Assembly (NCBI RefSeq): GCF_007845675.1
Contig: NZ_VOBR01000034.1
Coordinates: forward strand, 1-64,000
DNA length: 64,000 bases
Reading direction: 5' to 3'
Source of the DNA: Lentzea tibetensis
Lineage (GTDB): Bacteria > Actinomycetota > Actinomycetes > Mycobacteriales > Pseudonocardiaceae
Both the position numbers and the translations under genes were made by a program. The notes beneath the pieces were generated by a model. It was not told where the DNA came from. It saw only the letters and a program-made list of their open reading frames with translations, and did no database searches. Positions 42,454 through 51,684 of the stretch are shown in pieces (positions within the stretch are counted from its first letter, which is position 1; the number at the start of each line of letters is the position of its first letter).

Positions 42454-44360
42454 CCGCCCTGCGGATGGCACTCAACGAACTGCGCCGGGTCACGTCCGGC
42501 GCGCTCCCGAAGCTCGCGGTGCTGGCGCTCGCGCTCGTGCCGCTGCTCTACGCCTCGCTGTACCTGTACGCGAACAAGAACCCGTACGAGAACCTCAAGC
42601 AGGTCCCGGCCGCGCTGATCGTGCAGGACAAGGGCACGAAGGACCTGAACGCGGGCCAGGACGTGGCCAAGGAGCTGCTCGACGGCAACAAGTTCAAGTG
42701 GAAGGTCGTCGACAACGCCGACGAGGGCGTCCGCAAGGGCGAGTACATCTTCGCGCTGACGCTGCCCGCGGACTTCTCCGAGGCGCTCACCTCCCCCGCG
42801 GACTTCAAGCCGCGCCAGGGCGTGCTGACGCTGACCACCAACGACGCCAACAACTACCTGGGCAGCACGATCGCCAACCAGGTGGTGTCGGAGGTGCGGC
42901 GCGCGGTGTCGTCCAAGGTGTCGGCGGAGGCGGCGGACAAGCTGCTGCTCGGGTTCTCCACGATCCGGCAGAAGACCAGCGAGGCCGCCGACGGCGCCAC
43001 GAAGCTCGCGGACGGCAGCGCGCAGGTGCGCGACGGCGAGAACCAGATGGTGCCCGCGCAGCAGCAGCTCGCGGACGGCGCGCAGAAGCTCTCGGACAAC
43101 CTGATCACGCTGTCGAGCGGTTTGAAGACGATCAAGAACGGCACGGACCAGCTGCCGTCGAAGACCAGGCAGCTGGCCGAGGGCGCGCGGAAGGTCGCCG
43201 ACGGCAACGAGACCGCCGCGAAGACCGTCGAGGACTACGCCGCGAAGGCGCAGCAGCTCGTCAACGGGCTCGACCAGGTGGGCGGCGACGTCGCGGCCAG
43301 GCTGCGGCTGCTCGGGTTCAGCGAGCAGCAGATCCAGCAGGTCATGACGTCGATCGGCCAGGTGCGCAAGCCCATCGACGACACCAACGCGAAGGTCCAG
43401 GGCGCGGCGGGCAACCTGCGCGCGCTGGCGAACGGCGCGGACCAGGTCGCGGACGGCAACGAGCAGCTCGCGGCGACCATGCCGGGGCTCGCGGACGGCG
43501 TCACCAGGGCCGAGGACGGCGCCCGCAAGCTCACCGACGGCGCGGGCCAGCTGCGCGACGGCGAGCGCAAGGCCGTCGAGGCGCAGACGAAGCTGAAGGA
43601 CGGCGCGACGCAGCTCGCGGACGGCAGCTCCCAGCTGCGCGACGGGCTGACCGGCGGCGTGAACCAGATCCCGAACCCGGACGACCCCACGCGTCTCGCG
43701 ACCGCGCAGGCGATCGGCGACCCGGTGGCCGTGCGCGGCCTGTCGCAGACCAAGGCGTCCACGTACGGCGCGGGCCTGGCCCCGTTCTTCCTCGGCCTCG
43801 CGACGTGGATCGGCGCGTTCGTGCTGTTCCTGCTGCTGCGGCCGTTGTCACGGCGTGCGCTCGCGGCCGGCCAGTCGGCGCTGCGGGTCGCACTCGGCGG
43901 CTGGCTCCCCGCCGCGCTGCTGGGCCTGACTCAGGTCGCCGTGATGTTCGGGATGGTCACGCTGGTGCTGGACCTGCCGACGGAGTGGAGCACGTTCGCG
44001 TTCCTCGGCCTGATGTCGCTGACGTTCGTCGCGATCCTGCACGCACTGAACGCGGCGTTCGGCGCGGTCGGCAAGTTCCTCGGCCTGATCCTGCTGATCC
44101 TGCAGCTGGTCAGCGCGGGCGGCACGTTCCCGTGGCAGACGATCCCGGTGCCGCTCTACCCGCTGCACTACGGCCTGCCGATGGGCTACGCGGTCGACGG
44201 CCTGCGCCACCTGATGTACGGCGGCGACATGGGCGTCGTGTGGCACGACGTGATGATCCTGGTCGCGTGGCTGGCCGGGGCCCTAGCCTTGTCGTCCGTG
44301 GCGGCCTTCAAGCAACGGGTGTGGACAGCATCGCGACTCAAGCCGGAGCTCGTGCTGTGA
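42450..44360 (+). CDS. YhgE/Pip family membrane protein
   Basis: This gene encodes 636 residues. One N-terminal helix (about 18-40) is followed by a 420 residue extracellular region built of LADG/LRDG heptad-like repeats (GATKLADGSAQVRDGENQMV, GARKLTDGAGQLRDGERKA), and five helices span 470-625. This is the YhgE/Pip layout (phage infection protein of Lactococcus, ESX-related in Gram-positives), related to ABC-2 permeases. It is translationally coupled on both sides (GTGA overlaps), giving a three-gene operon with an inactive ATPase and a TetR regulator. Confidence 0.9.
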   Translation: MTALRMALNELRRVTSGALPKLAVLALALVPLLYASLYLYANKNPYENLKQVPAALIVQDKGTKDLNAGQDVAKELLDGNKFKWKVVDNADEGVRKGEYIFALTLPADFSEALTSPADFKPRQGVLTLTTNDANNYLGSTIANQVVSEVRRAVSSKVSAEAADKLLLGFSTIRQKTSEAADGATKLADGSAQVRDGENQMVPAQQQLADGAQKLSDNLITLSSGLKTIKNGTDQLPSKTRQLAEGARKVADGNETAAKTVEDYAAKAQQLVNGLDQVGGDVAARLRLLGFSEQQIQQVMTSIGQVRKPIDDTNAKVQGAAGNLRALANGADQVADGNEQLAATMPGLADGVTRAEDGARKLTDGAGQLRDGERKAVEAQTKLKDGATQLADGSSQLRDGLTGGVNQIPNPDDPTRLATAQAIGDPVAVRGLSQTKASTYGAGLAPFFLGLATWIGAFVLFLLLRPLSRRALAAGQSALRVALGGWLPAALLGLTQVAVMFGMVTLVLDLPTEWSTFAFLGLMSLTFVAILHALNAAFGAVGKFLGLILLILQLVSAGGTFPWQTIPVPLYPLHYGLPMGYAVDGLRHLMYGGDMGVVWHDVMILVAWLAGALALSSVAAFKQRVWTASRLKPELVL

Positions 44361-44917
44361 GCGCGCGGACGACGGCGACCAAGCAGAAGCTCTTCGACGC
44401 GGCGCTGAAGCTCGTCGGCGAGCGGGGTGCCGCCTCGGTGACCGTCGACGAGATCGCCGCCGAGGCCGGTGTCGCGAAGGGCACGATCTACTACAACTTC
44501 GCGTCCAAGGACGCGCTGGTGGAGGCCCTGCTGCGGCACGGGGTCGAGCTGCTCGCCGGTCGTCTGCGCTCAGCCGAGGAGTCACTGGAGGACCTGGTCG
44601 ACGAGATGCTCGGCTTCTGGGCCGAGTACCCGGCGTTCGGCCAGCTCCTCGTCTCGGAGCTGTGGCGGACGCCGGGCCAGTGGCACGGCACGCTGTCGCT
44701 GCTGCGCGACGACATCGTGTCGATCGTGCGCGGCCAGATGAAGCGGCTGTCCGACGAGGGCAACCTCCCCGAGGGGGTGGAGGTCGGCACCGCGTCGGCA
44801 GCCCTCTTCGGGACCCTGCTGGTGATCGCGCTCGACTGGCAGGTGTTCCAGCCCGAACGCAGCCGCGCCCAGGTGCGCGAGTCGGTCATGCTGCTCGTGC
44901 GAGGCCTGCGTCCCTGA
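44357..44917 (+). CDS. TetR family transcriptional regulator
   Basis: This gene encodes 186 residues. The helix-turn-helix is VTVDEIAAEAGVAKGTIYYN followed by FASKDALVEALL at about 25-57, and a helical ligand domain follows. GTG 44357 overlaps the YhgE stop by four bases. The perfect palindrome at 41808-41831 before the operon fits this family, so the operon is probably self-repressed until a membrane-active or hydrophobic ligand binds. Confidence 0.9.
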   Translation: MSARTTATKQKLFDAALKLVGERGAASVTVDEIAAEAGVAKGTIYYNFASKDALVEALLRHGVELLAGRLRSAEESLEDLVDEMLGFWAEYPAFGQLLVSELWRTPGQWHGTLSLLRDDIVSIVRGQMKRLSDEGNLPEGVEVGTASAALFGTLLVIALDWQVFQPERSRAQVRESVMLLVRGLRP

Positions 44918-45325
44918 CTACGTGCAGACGTGCAGCGCCACGACGCACACCGTCACGATCTCCAGCGGACTCGTCCCGGCGCCGGTGGCGGTGATGACGA
45001 CGACGGGCGCGGTCGGCGTCACCGACACCGCCCGCGTCTGCGACTGACCGGAGGCCAGCGGGCCGAACGAGCACGCCGCCGACCCACCGCTGACCGAGCA
45101 GTCGGTCGAGGCGACGTTCCCACCCAGGGCGCTGACGTTCACCTGCGCGGTGAGCTCGCCGTTGCCGTCAGCCGGGTCGTTGAGACCCTTGAAGAAGGCG
45201 AAGATCCGCGGATCGGCGTCTCCGGCATCGACCGACAGGTCCAGCTCCCCTTCGACGGCGTGCGCCGTGCCTGCCGTGCCGAAGGCGAGTACGAGCAGGA
45301 GAACCGCGAGAAGGCGGGCGACCAT
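44918..45325 (-). CDS. Small secreted protein with an Ig-like domain
   Basis: This gene encodes 135 residues. A signal peptide, MVARLLAVLLLVLAFGTAG and onward, ends at AHA (about 23). The mature part is a single beta-sandwich of the cell-wall type (ELTAQVNVSALGGNVASTDC, FGPLASGQSQTRAVSVTP) with four Cys, two of them in CVVALHVC near the end. GGAAGGAG precedes the ATG. The stop abuts the TetR gene tail. Function is unknown. Confidence 0.75.
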   Translation of the reverse strand: MVARLLAVLLLVLAFGTAGTAHAVEGELDLSVDAGDADPRIFAFFKGLNDPADGNGELTAQVNVSALGGNVASTDCSVSGGSAACSFGPLASGQSQTRAVSVTPTAPVVVITATGAGTSPLEIVTVCVVALHVCT

Positions 45326-45403
45326 GGTGCGCTCCTTCCATTTCGTCGATCCCCGATTCTGCGCCGCTCGGGGCCGCACCACGCCGCACACCACCCCAAT
45401 GGC

Positions 45404-45919
45404 CTACGCCTTCGCTCGTGCGAGGCCCGCGTCCTCCTGCATGAGCGAGATCCGCCTGACCACGAACAGCGTCAGGAAGATCGCGGTCGCCCCGGCGGCA
45501 GCGGCGAAGGTGACCACCAGCGCGCCGACCGGCCCGCGCTCCCAGGCCAGCCCGACGCCGGTGAGCAGGCCCGCGACGAACAGCGACACCCACCACGCGG
45601 TCACGAGCCCGCTGGTGCGCCGCTCCGGGTGACTGGCGCGCCACACGTCGTCCACGACCCGCTTCGGTGGCCAGCGGTCCGCCGCCGGCCAGCCCGCCCG
45701 CGCGACGTTGCGACGCACCTCTCTGAGCCACACCAGGAACGTCACCGCGGCGGCGGCCAACAGCACCGCGTACACCACGAAGTGAAAACCCGCTCGCGCC
45801 CCGGTGCCGACGTCGTGGTCCCAGGCGGCGACCGCCCAGGGGACCGTCCTCGTCGCCGTGATCGTGCCGACCACGACGACGGTCAGCGCCTTGCCGTGCA
45901 ATCGTCTGTACTTCCCCAT
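45404..45919 (-). CDS. DUF4328 family membrane protein
   Basis: This gene encodes 171 residues with four helices. Between helices 2 and 3 lies WPPKRVVDDVWRASHPERRT, the DUF4328 signature. It lacks the first helix and N-terminal extension found in the neighbour at 46005, with which it shares the signature and the following WW helix. Function is unknown. Confidence 0.8.
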   Translation of the reverse strand: MGKYRRLHGKALTVVVVGTITATRTVPWAVAAWDHDVGTGARAGFHFVVYAVLLAAAAVTFLVWLREVRRNVARAGWPAADRWPPKRVVDDVWRASHPERRTSGLVTAWWVSLFVAGLLTGVGLAWERGPVGALVVTFAAAAGATAIFLTLFVVRRISLMQEDAGLARAKA

Positions 45920-46004
45920 CGCATCCCCCTCGATTGCTCAGACGCGGGCCGCGGCCGTCATGTTGCGTCGACGAGCGCGCGCTGCCGCCATCACCCGGTG
46001 GCCA

Positions 46005-46703
46005 TCAGTTGTAGCCCCGGTAGTCGTGCGCCGGAACAGACGCGGGAGGCGGCGTGAAGGGCACCGTCTGGAAGTCGGAGATGCGCTGCACGATCTGGGC
46101 GGCCAGCACCGCGGCGACGACCGTGAAGAACGCCGACGCGGTGGACGCGACCGCCGCGTCGAACAGCATCGGGGGCGAGATCTCCTGGCGCAGGTAGATG
46201 CGCATGATGATGCGGTCGATCGCCTGCATGACGAGGAAGGCGATCCACCAGACGGTCACCAGCGCGCTCTTCTGCCGCTGCTGCAACGGCACCTGCTGCT
46301 GCATCGGGTCGCTCGCGCGCCAGACGTCGTCGATGATCTGCTTCGGGAACCAGAAGTTGACGACCGGCGTGAACCAGGAACCGATCGCCCAGCCCTTGCC
46401 GCGCCGGTGCTCGGCAGCGTAGGTGACCCGTTCGGCGTTGAGCCGCGCGCGGTACAGCCACACGATGAACACGACTCCGGCCGCGATGTGCAGGACGGTC
46501 AGCGGGATCGAGACGATCGCCGTGTACTCGTCGGCCGAGGTCAGGTCGGCGGTCGTGACACCGGCCACGCCGTCGAGGTAGTCGCGCACGACGGTGTACG
46601 AGTGCCACGAGGTGAGCACGTCCGCGATCTGCCCGATCGCGATGAGCCCGATGAGGACGGACGCGGCGAGCCCGAGTCCGCGCACGGGTCTGAAGTGGTC
46701 CAT
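46005..46703 (-). CDS. DUF4328 family membrane protein, full-length copy
   Basis: This gene encodes 232 residues with five to six helices. The core motif GWAIGSWFTPVVNFWFPKQI, IDDVWRASDP is the defining DUF4328 segment. A short Pro-rich cytosolic tail closes it (PFTPPPASVPAHDYRGYN). GGGGAAG precedes ATG 46703. It is followed in the same direction by a shorter paralogue 85 bases away. Partners often include kinases, but none is nearby. Confidence 0.85.
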   Translation of the reverse strand: MDHFRPVRGLGLAASVLIGLIAIGQIADVLTSWHSYTVVRDYLDGVAGVTTADLTSADEYTAIVSIPLTVLHIAAGVVFIVWLYRARLNAERVTYAAEHRRGKGWAIGSWFTPVVNFWFPKQIIDDVWRASDPMQQQVPLQQRQKSALVTVWWIAFLVMQAIDRIIMRIYLRQEISPPMLFDAAVASTASAFFTVVAAVLAAQIVQRISDFQTVPFTPPPASVPAHDYRGYN

Positions 46704-46789
46704 GTCTTGTCTTCCCCCAGTGAAAGTGAAAACGAACGAGTGACAGCGGCGCTCGTGCGGGCCGAAACGACGCGCGGTACGAACGATGC

Positions 46790-47248
46790 ATGTCCTTTGT
46801 GCTGCGTCTACTCGCGGCGACCCTGGTCGCCACCACCGCACTGACCGCTCCAGCGCACGCGGCGCCCGGTGAAGCTGCCGCGCGGTTCGAGCAGAACCTG
46901 GCCCACGTGCCGACCCACGTCGTCGAAGGCGAGGTGGTCTTCACCGATGCCGCCGACGGCACCGTCGCGATCACCGGCGAGTTCGAGCACGGCTTCGGCG
47001 TGCCCGAGCCGACGACCTACCGGTGGGTGCTGGTCGACGACAAGGGCGAGGTCGTCCACGACCTGACCAAGGAGCTCCAGGCGGAGATCGTGGTGAGCCC
47101 GCCCGCCGTCGAGGCGTTCGAGGTCACCTTTCCGGCCACGGTCAAGGACGTGCTCGGCCTCGACTTCGTCGTCTACCAGGAGATCGACCTCGCGGGCATC
47201 AAGCTGCTCGCGGAAACCGGCAGGACGGTGGTCAAGAGGGCGCCGTGA
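46790..47248 (+). CDS. Small secreted protein
   Basis: This gene encodes 152 residues. The signal peptide SFVLRLLAATLVATTALTAP ends at AHA (about 24). The mature part is beta-rich (GEVVFTDAADGTVAITGEFE, TYRWVLVDDKGEVVHDLTKE) without Cys. The family was not recognised. It is divergent from the DUF4328 gene with 86 bases between starts. The ATG overlaps an out-of-frame ATG three bases upstream. Confidence 0.7.
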   Translation: MSFVLRLLAATLVATTALTAPAHAAPGEAAARFEQNLAHVPTHVVEGEVVFTDAADGTVAITGEFEHGFGVPEPTTYRWVLVDDKGEVVHDLTKELQAEIVVSPPAVEAFEVTFPATVKDVLGLDFVVYQEIDLAGIKLLAETGRTVVKRAP

Positions 47249-47337
47249 CCGGGCGCGCGGATCTTGTGCAGTCTGATGTCCATGTACTACCCCCAGTACC
47301 GGGGACATCGGGGTACTCCGAACGGGTGTTACAACGG

Positions 47338-47375
47338 CACAGGGCCCGATCCTCAACCGAGGATCGGGCCCTGTG
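47338..47375. terminator. Bidirectional hairpin terminator between convergent genes
   Basis: CACAGGGCCCGATCCTC (47338-47354) and its exact complement (47359-47375) give a 17 bp stem with a four base AACC loop, between the secreted protein gene and the cold-shock gene. No long T-run follows, as often in high-GC actinomycetes. Confidence 0.8.
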
Positions 47376-47388
47376 TGACGTCTGGGTG

Positions 47389-47766
<378 letters not shown>

Positions 47767-47839
47767 CTACGGGTACCGGGCATGTTCCCGATAGTCGCGG
47801 TAGGTGTTCATGGTCACCAACCCACGTACGGTTACTCCC

Positions 47840-48259
47840 ATGGACACCACATCGGGCAGCACAGTTGCACTGAGTCACGGGCTGGCCGGCTACGTCCACG
47901 CTGTCGCAGAGGCCGTCGGCGTGCCTGCCGAAGGCACGTCCTTCGAGGTCAGCGACACGGTGACCGCATACGTAGCCCTGACGCCACGGTTGAGCGGCCG
48001 TCCCGGCAGGGATCTGATGCTCGTCTGGAGCGAGCACTCCGGCTGGGCGATCGCCGTGGAGACACGTCCGACGGAATCCAGTGAGGTCCTCGCCCATTTG
48101 GGTGGAATCGCACCGGTACCGCCGCCTCAGGTCGTCGCGAACTTCGTCGAGGAGGTGGTCGCCGGCAGGTGGACCGACCAGGCCCGCCCGGCGTTCGCCC
48201 GCAACCGGGAGGGCCTGACGGACCTGGTGTCGTCCTACCTCGAGGCGACGTCGGAGTAG
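47840..48259 (+). CDS. DUF6292 family protein
   Basis: This gene encodes 139 residues. LSHGLAGYVHAVAEAVGVPA, RDLMLVWSEHSGWAIAVETR and VLAHLGGIAPVPPPQVVANF match the DUF6292 pattern typical of Pseudonocardiales. No enzyme motif is present. ATG 47840 was chosen over an upstream one at 47804, since it begins the family-like part. It overlaps the convergent lyase gene by 25 bases. Confidence 0.8.
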   Translation: MDTTSGSTVALSHGLAGYVHAVAEAVGVPAEGTSFEVSDTVTAYVALTPRLSGRPGRDLMLVWSEHSGWAIAVETRPTESSEVLAHLGGIAPVPPPQVVANFVEEVVAGRWTDQARPAFARNREGLTDLVSSYLEATSE

Positions 48260-48933
48260 GTCGTGCCCACCCGCAGGTCGGCCACGAAGTTGGTCATGTT
48301 CTGCCCCCGGCCTCCGTAGATCCCCCACTTCGGCTCGTTGATGTCGTCCAGCGTGCGGGCGACGTACCGCTTCGTGTTGTTCGTGAACGTCTGCTGCTGG
48401 CCGTCGAAGTAGATCTCGACCCAGCCCTTGTTCGTGTCCGGTGACAGGAACAGGCCGATCGCGAAGTGGTGCCACTCGTCGGCCTTGACCGGCGCCGACC
48501 AGATCAGCCGGTCCGAGCCGCCCAGCGGGCTGTGCAGCATGTGGATCCGGCCGTTGATCATCTTCAGCACGACCGGGAAGTTCTGCTTGTGGTTGCCGTA
48601 GGACTTCCACTGGAACGTGGCGTTGTTGTTGGCGGCGTTGGTCAGCTTGCTGTGCCAGCCGAGCCAGTACGTCTCGCCGCCCTTGAAGACGTAGCGCTTC
48701 CCGTTGACCGAGATCCCGTGGTTCTCGCACCGGTTGCTGCTGCCCGGCTTGGTGTACCGCCAGACCCGACCCTTCGCGGGGTCCGTCACCGCGGTCACGC
48801 TGCCCGGCGAGTCGCAGTTCATGTTGCCGAACACGGCCGTGCCGCGCGCGGGGTCACCGGTCCAGATCATCGCGGCGTGAGCGGGCGTCGCCATCATCAG
48901 CAACGCCACGAGCACCGCACCCAGAACACGCAA
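48235..48933 (-). CDS. Secreted heparin lyase I-like polysaccharide lyase
   Basis: This gene encodes 232 residues. A signal peptide covers 1-20 (ending AHA). The jelly-roll fold is seen in WRYTKPGSSNRCENHGISVN, YWLGWHSKLTNAANN, WHHFAIGLFLSPDTNKGWVE and IYFDGQQQTF. This is the Polysacc_lyase/heparin-lyase I family of actinomycetes. The natural substrate is probably a plant or bacterial polyuronide rather than heparin. It stands alone. Confidence 0.85.
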   Translation of the reverse strand: MRVLGAVLVALLMMATPAHAAMIWTGDPARGTAVFGNMNCDSPGSVTAVTDPAKGRVWRYTKPGSSNRCENHGISVNGKRYVFKGGETYWLGWHSKLTNAANNNATFQWKSYGNHKQNFPVVLKMINGRIHMLHSPLGGSDRLIWSAPVKADEWHHFAIGLFLSPDTNKGWVEIYFDGQQQTFTNNTKRYVARTLDDINEPKWGIYGGRGQNMTNFVADLRVGTTYSDVASR

Positions 48934-49007
48934 TGTGCCGCACCTTTCGTCACTCAGTGCGACGGCGGAGATACGCGGTGCGGCGGTGGTTCCACTGTAG
49001 CGGCTGA

Positions 49008-49532
49008 TTACCGGTACGAGTACTCGTCGACCTGGTGCAGCGACGGCGGCCGACCGGCCAGCGCCCGTTCGACGGCCTCCAGCACCCCGGCCGAGATGCG
49101 CCGATTCGCGTCGTGCTGGAAGTGCCCCAGCAGCACCTGCTGCGTCGGGTGCCCGTCCAGCAGCGGATCCGGCACGGGAGCGGCGGCGTGCACCTCGACC
49201 ACGGGCGCATGGGGCGCGAGCAGCGGTTCAACGGCCCGCAGCACGGTCTCCCGGTAGGCGGCGTCCACCCACGCGACCAGGAGATCGGCGGGCCGCCCGA
49301 GCGCGAACTGGGCGTCCTCGGCCAGCGCGGCGGGCTCGGCCCACTCCGCCCGCACCCAGGTCGGCCTGTTGCCGGTCCGCACGGTGGCTCTGGCGGCTCT
49401 ACCAGGCCCGGAGTCGGGCATCAACGGCGCCCGCCGGGACGGCACGACGACGTGCCAGCCCCGCGAGGACAGCTCGGCCGCGCAGAACGCGAGCATCCCG
49501 GTTCCGCCGAGCACCAGTGCAGCCTGACTCAT
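49008..49532 (-). CDS. Short Rossmann-fold protein
   Basis: This gene encodes 174 residues. It begins SQAALVLGGTGMLAFCAAEL, an NAD(P)-binding GxxGxx start, followed by ADLLVAWVDAAYRETVLRAV. The catalytic YxxxK of short-chain dehydrogenases is absent, so it may bind nucleotide without redox function. It overlaps the upstream P-loop gene by ATGA and is the last gene of the carbohydrate operon, if that transcript reads this far. Confidence 0.75.
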   Translation of the reverse strand: MSQAALVLGGTGMLAFCAAELSSRGWHVVVPSRRAPLMPDSGPGRAARATVRTGNRPTWVRAEWAEPAALAEDAQFALGRPADLLVAWVDAAYRETVLRAVEPLLAPHAPVVEVHAAAPVPDPLLDGHPTQQVLLGHFQHDANRRISAGVLEAVERALAGRPPSLHQVDEYSYR

Positions 49533-50116
49533 CGCGCACGCTCCTCACCGGCGCCTGCCGCGACGCTCAGCGGGCCGGCCAGCCACTGCTCGACCTCGCG
49601 CTGACCCCGCAGCCGCACCACCACGATCTGGCCGTCCTCGACGACCCGACGGATGCGCTCACGCGTGCGGCGGAACGTCTTCCAGCCCCACCGCAGGATG
49701 TGCTCGCGGTCGGTGAACATCGTCCAGAGCGGCGATTCGAAGTTACCGTTCCACAGTTCCACGCGGGCCGCGCGACGGCGAACGGTGCGGACGACGAGCC
49801 TCGTCATCACGCAGCCGAACGAGTGATCCAGCCACACCAGCGTGTCCGCGTGGGCCAGCAGCAGCGGCCGGACCTCCTTGTACTGCCACTGGGTCACCCA
49901 GCGGGGCTCGGCGACCAACCGGCCGACGTCCGCCGCGAACTCCGGCCGCGGCGTCCACTGTGGACCGTGGAAGAGCGCGTCCAGCTCCACGTTGCGCAGG
50001 CCCAGCTGGTCCGCGACGCGCTGCGAGAGCGTCGACTTCCCCGAGCCCGTGTTGCCTGCCACGAGCACCCGTCGTGGCACGTGCGGAAGCGAATCCGCAG
50101 GTCCGAGCAACGGCAT
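49529..50116 (-). CDS. P-loop kinase-like protein (adenylate kinase / FlaR type)
   Basis: This gene encodes 195 residues. RVLVAGNTGSGKSTLSQRVA is Walker A at about 16-30. VELDALFHGPQWTPRPEF and WLDHSFGCVMTRLVVRTVRR follow the topology-modulation/FlaR-like branch of small kinases. Substrate is unknown. The start is ten bases after the oxidoreductase stop and the end overlaps the Rossmann gene. Confidence 0.85.
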   Translation of the reverse strand: MPLLGPADSLPHVPRRVLVAGNTGSGKSTLSQRVADQLGLRNVELDALFHGPQWTPRPEFAADVGRLVAEPRWVTQWQYKEVRPLLLAHADTLVWLDHSFGCVMTRLVVRTVRRRAARVELWNGNFESPLWTMFTDREHILRWGWKTFRRTRERIRRVVEDGQIVVVRLRGQREVEQWLAGPLSVAAGAGEERAR

Positions 50117-50125
50117 TGGCCAAGG

Positions 50126-51172
50126 CTAGCGGGTCCAGCGTGCCCCGAGCTCGGCGAAAGTAGCCAGTTTCTCGGCCGCTCGGACCACGATGTCGTCCAC
50201 GCCGTCGAGCACCACGCGCTCGCCGTCGCGACGGGCCTCCACGAACGGGACCTGCGCCTTGCCGACCACCTCGACGACCGCGGTGAACGCCCTGGTAGAC
50301 GCGAGCGGCGACAGCAGCGGCTCGCCGCTCTGCCGGTGCTCGATCAGGTTCTCCAGCAGGTCGACCGGCGTGGCCAGGTGCATCTCGTGGTCGTTGACCT
50401 CGAGCCGGTCGTCGTCGTACCAGAACACCGCGCGCCCGAGGCTGCCGTGCACCAGCACGTACGGCGGGTGCGGCACGTCCGCGCACAGCGTGGTCGCGAC
50501 GACGATCGGCGGGGCGCCCTCGGCGGTCACCCGCAGGCACGACGTGTCGTCCGCCGTGTTGGCCGAGCGGCAGCGGAACAGCTCCAGCTCGATGTCCAGG
50601 TCGTCGCGGTCCTCGATCCCGGCGAGCAGCAACGCGTTCTGCACGGCGTGCGCGTACGGGTTGACCAGCGTGCCGTCCGGCCCGCGCTGCCCTGCCCACT
50701 CGGCGCGCTCGTAGTAGGCGTCCACGCGCACCCACCTGCCGACCGCGCCGATGCCGCGGATGTCACCGAGAGCGCCGGACCCGACCAGCTCGCACAGCCT
50801 GCGGAACGAGCCCTTGCCCTGCGACTGGAAGCCGACCTGGCACACCAGGCCCTTCTCCGCCGCGAGCGCGCTGACCTCGGCGAAGTCCGCGATGCTCAGC
50901 AACGCGGGCTTTTCGACGAGCACGTCGCAGCCCGCTTCGAACGCGCCGAGCACGAGCTCGCGGTGCGTGTGCGGCGGCGAGGAGACCACGACGATCTCCG
51001 GGTGCTGCTCGGCGAGCAGGTCGTCGAGCGTCGGGTACACCGGGACCGGGACGTCGACCTCGGCCACGTCGACCACGCCGATGAACGTCACCTTGCCCGT
51101 GCGGCCGAGGCGCACGAGGTTCTCCACGTGGTTCGCGCCATGACCGCGCGCACCCACCAGCGCTACCTTCAC
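50126..51172 (-). CDS. Gfo/Idh/MocA family oxidoreductase
   Basis: This gene encodes 348 residues. NAD-binding starts KVALVGARGHGANHVENLVR. The conserved EKP is in GCDVLVEKPALLSIADF, and DAYYERAEWAGQRGPDGTLV and YAHAVQNALLLAG come from the substrate domain. Sugar or inositol dehydrogenase activity is expected. GTG 51172 overlaps the preceding gene by GTGA, so it belongs to the ABC-transporter operon. It is the second such enzyme in the operon. The other is at 54692. Confidence 0.9.
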   Translation of the reverse strand: MKVALVGARGHGANHVENLVRLGRTGKVTFIGVVDVAEVDVPVPVYPTLDDLLAEQHPEIVVVSSPPHTHRELVLGAFEAGCDVLVEKPALLSIADFAEVSALAAEKGLVCQVGFQSQGKGSFRRLCELVGSGALGDIRGIGAVGRWVRVDAYYERAEWAGQRGPDGTLVNPYAHAVQNALLLAGIEDRDDLDIELELFRCRSANTADDTSCLRVTAEGAPPIVVATTLCADVPHPPYVLVHGSLGRAVFWYDDDRLEVNDHEMHLATPVDLLENLIEHRQSGEPLLSPLASTRAFTAVVEVVGKAQVPFVEARRDGERVVLDGVDDIVVRAAEKLATFAELGARWTR

Positions 51173-51684
51173 CTCTGGACCACCGAGACGGTCGCGAGGG
51201 CGATCGGACCGGCGATCACCACGGCGAGCGGGGGCAACGTCCAGACGAGCACTCCTGCGACGACCAGCACGGCCATCAGCATCGGTCGCGGCGCTTCCCA
51301 GCGCAATGCCGCGCGCCAACCAGTTCGCAGTACACCCGCTCGCGCCGCAACCGCCAGCAGCAAAGCGCCACCGGCCACACAGACGAGCACGACGGCCAGG
51401 CGGAGCAACGGGTGTCCCGGCAGGACTGTCGCGGCCAGCACGACGTCCAGTCCCAAGAAGACGGAAACACCCAGGAACGACAGTCCCGCGGCGAGCTCGC
51501 GACCGGGAGAACGCCACCGCTCTCTCAGTTCCGCGAAGAACGCGCGCGGCGACCGTCCCGAACCGAGCACCCCGCACGCCGAGGCGAACCCGGACGGAGC
51601 GGTCACGACCGGCAGGACGGTCAGCGTGACGAGAAGCCCCAGCACGAGCGTCTCGGAGAACTCCTCCAGGCGGTCCCTGATCAT
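51169..51684 (-). CDS. DUF624 (YesL-like) membrane protein
   Basis: This gene encodes 171 residues with four to five helices. It begins IRDRLEEFSETLVLGLLVTL, and after helix 2 contains FFAELRERWRSPGRELAAGL, a short amphipathic stretch as in YesL. This small protein usually sits beside carbohydrate ABC permeases, as here. Overlaps on both sides (ATGA with the permease, GTGA with the oxidoreductase) show tight coupling. Role is unknown. Confidence 0.7.
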   Translation of the reverse strand: MIRDRLEEFSETLVLGLLVTLTVLPVVTAPSGFASACGVLGSGRSPRAFFAELRERWRSPGRELAAGLSFLGVSVFLGLDVVLAATVLPGHPLLRLAVVLVCVAGGALLLAVAARAGVLRTGWRAALRWEAPRPMLMAVLVVAGVLVWTLPPLAVVIAGPIALATVSVVQR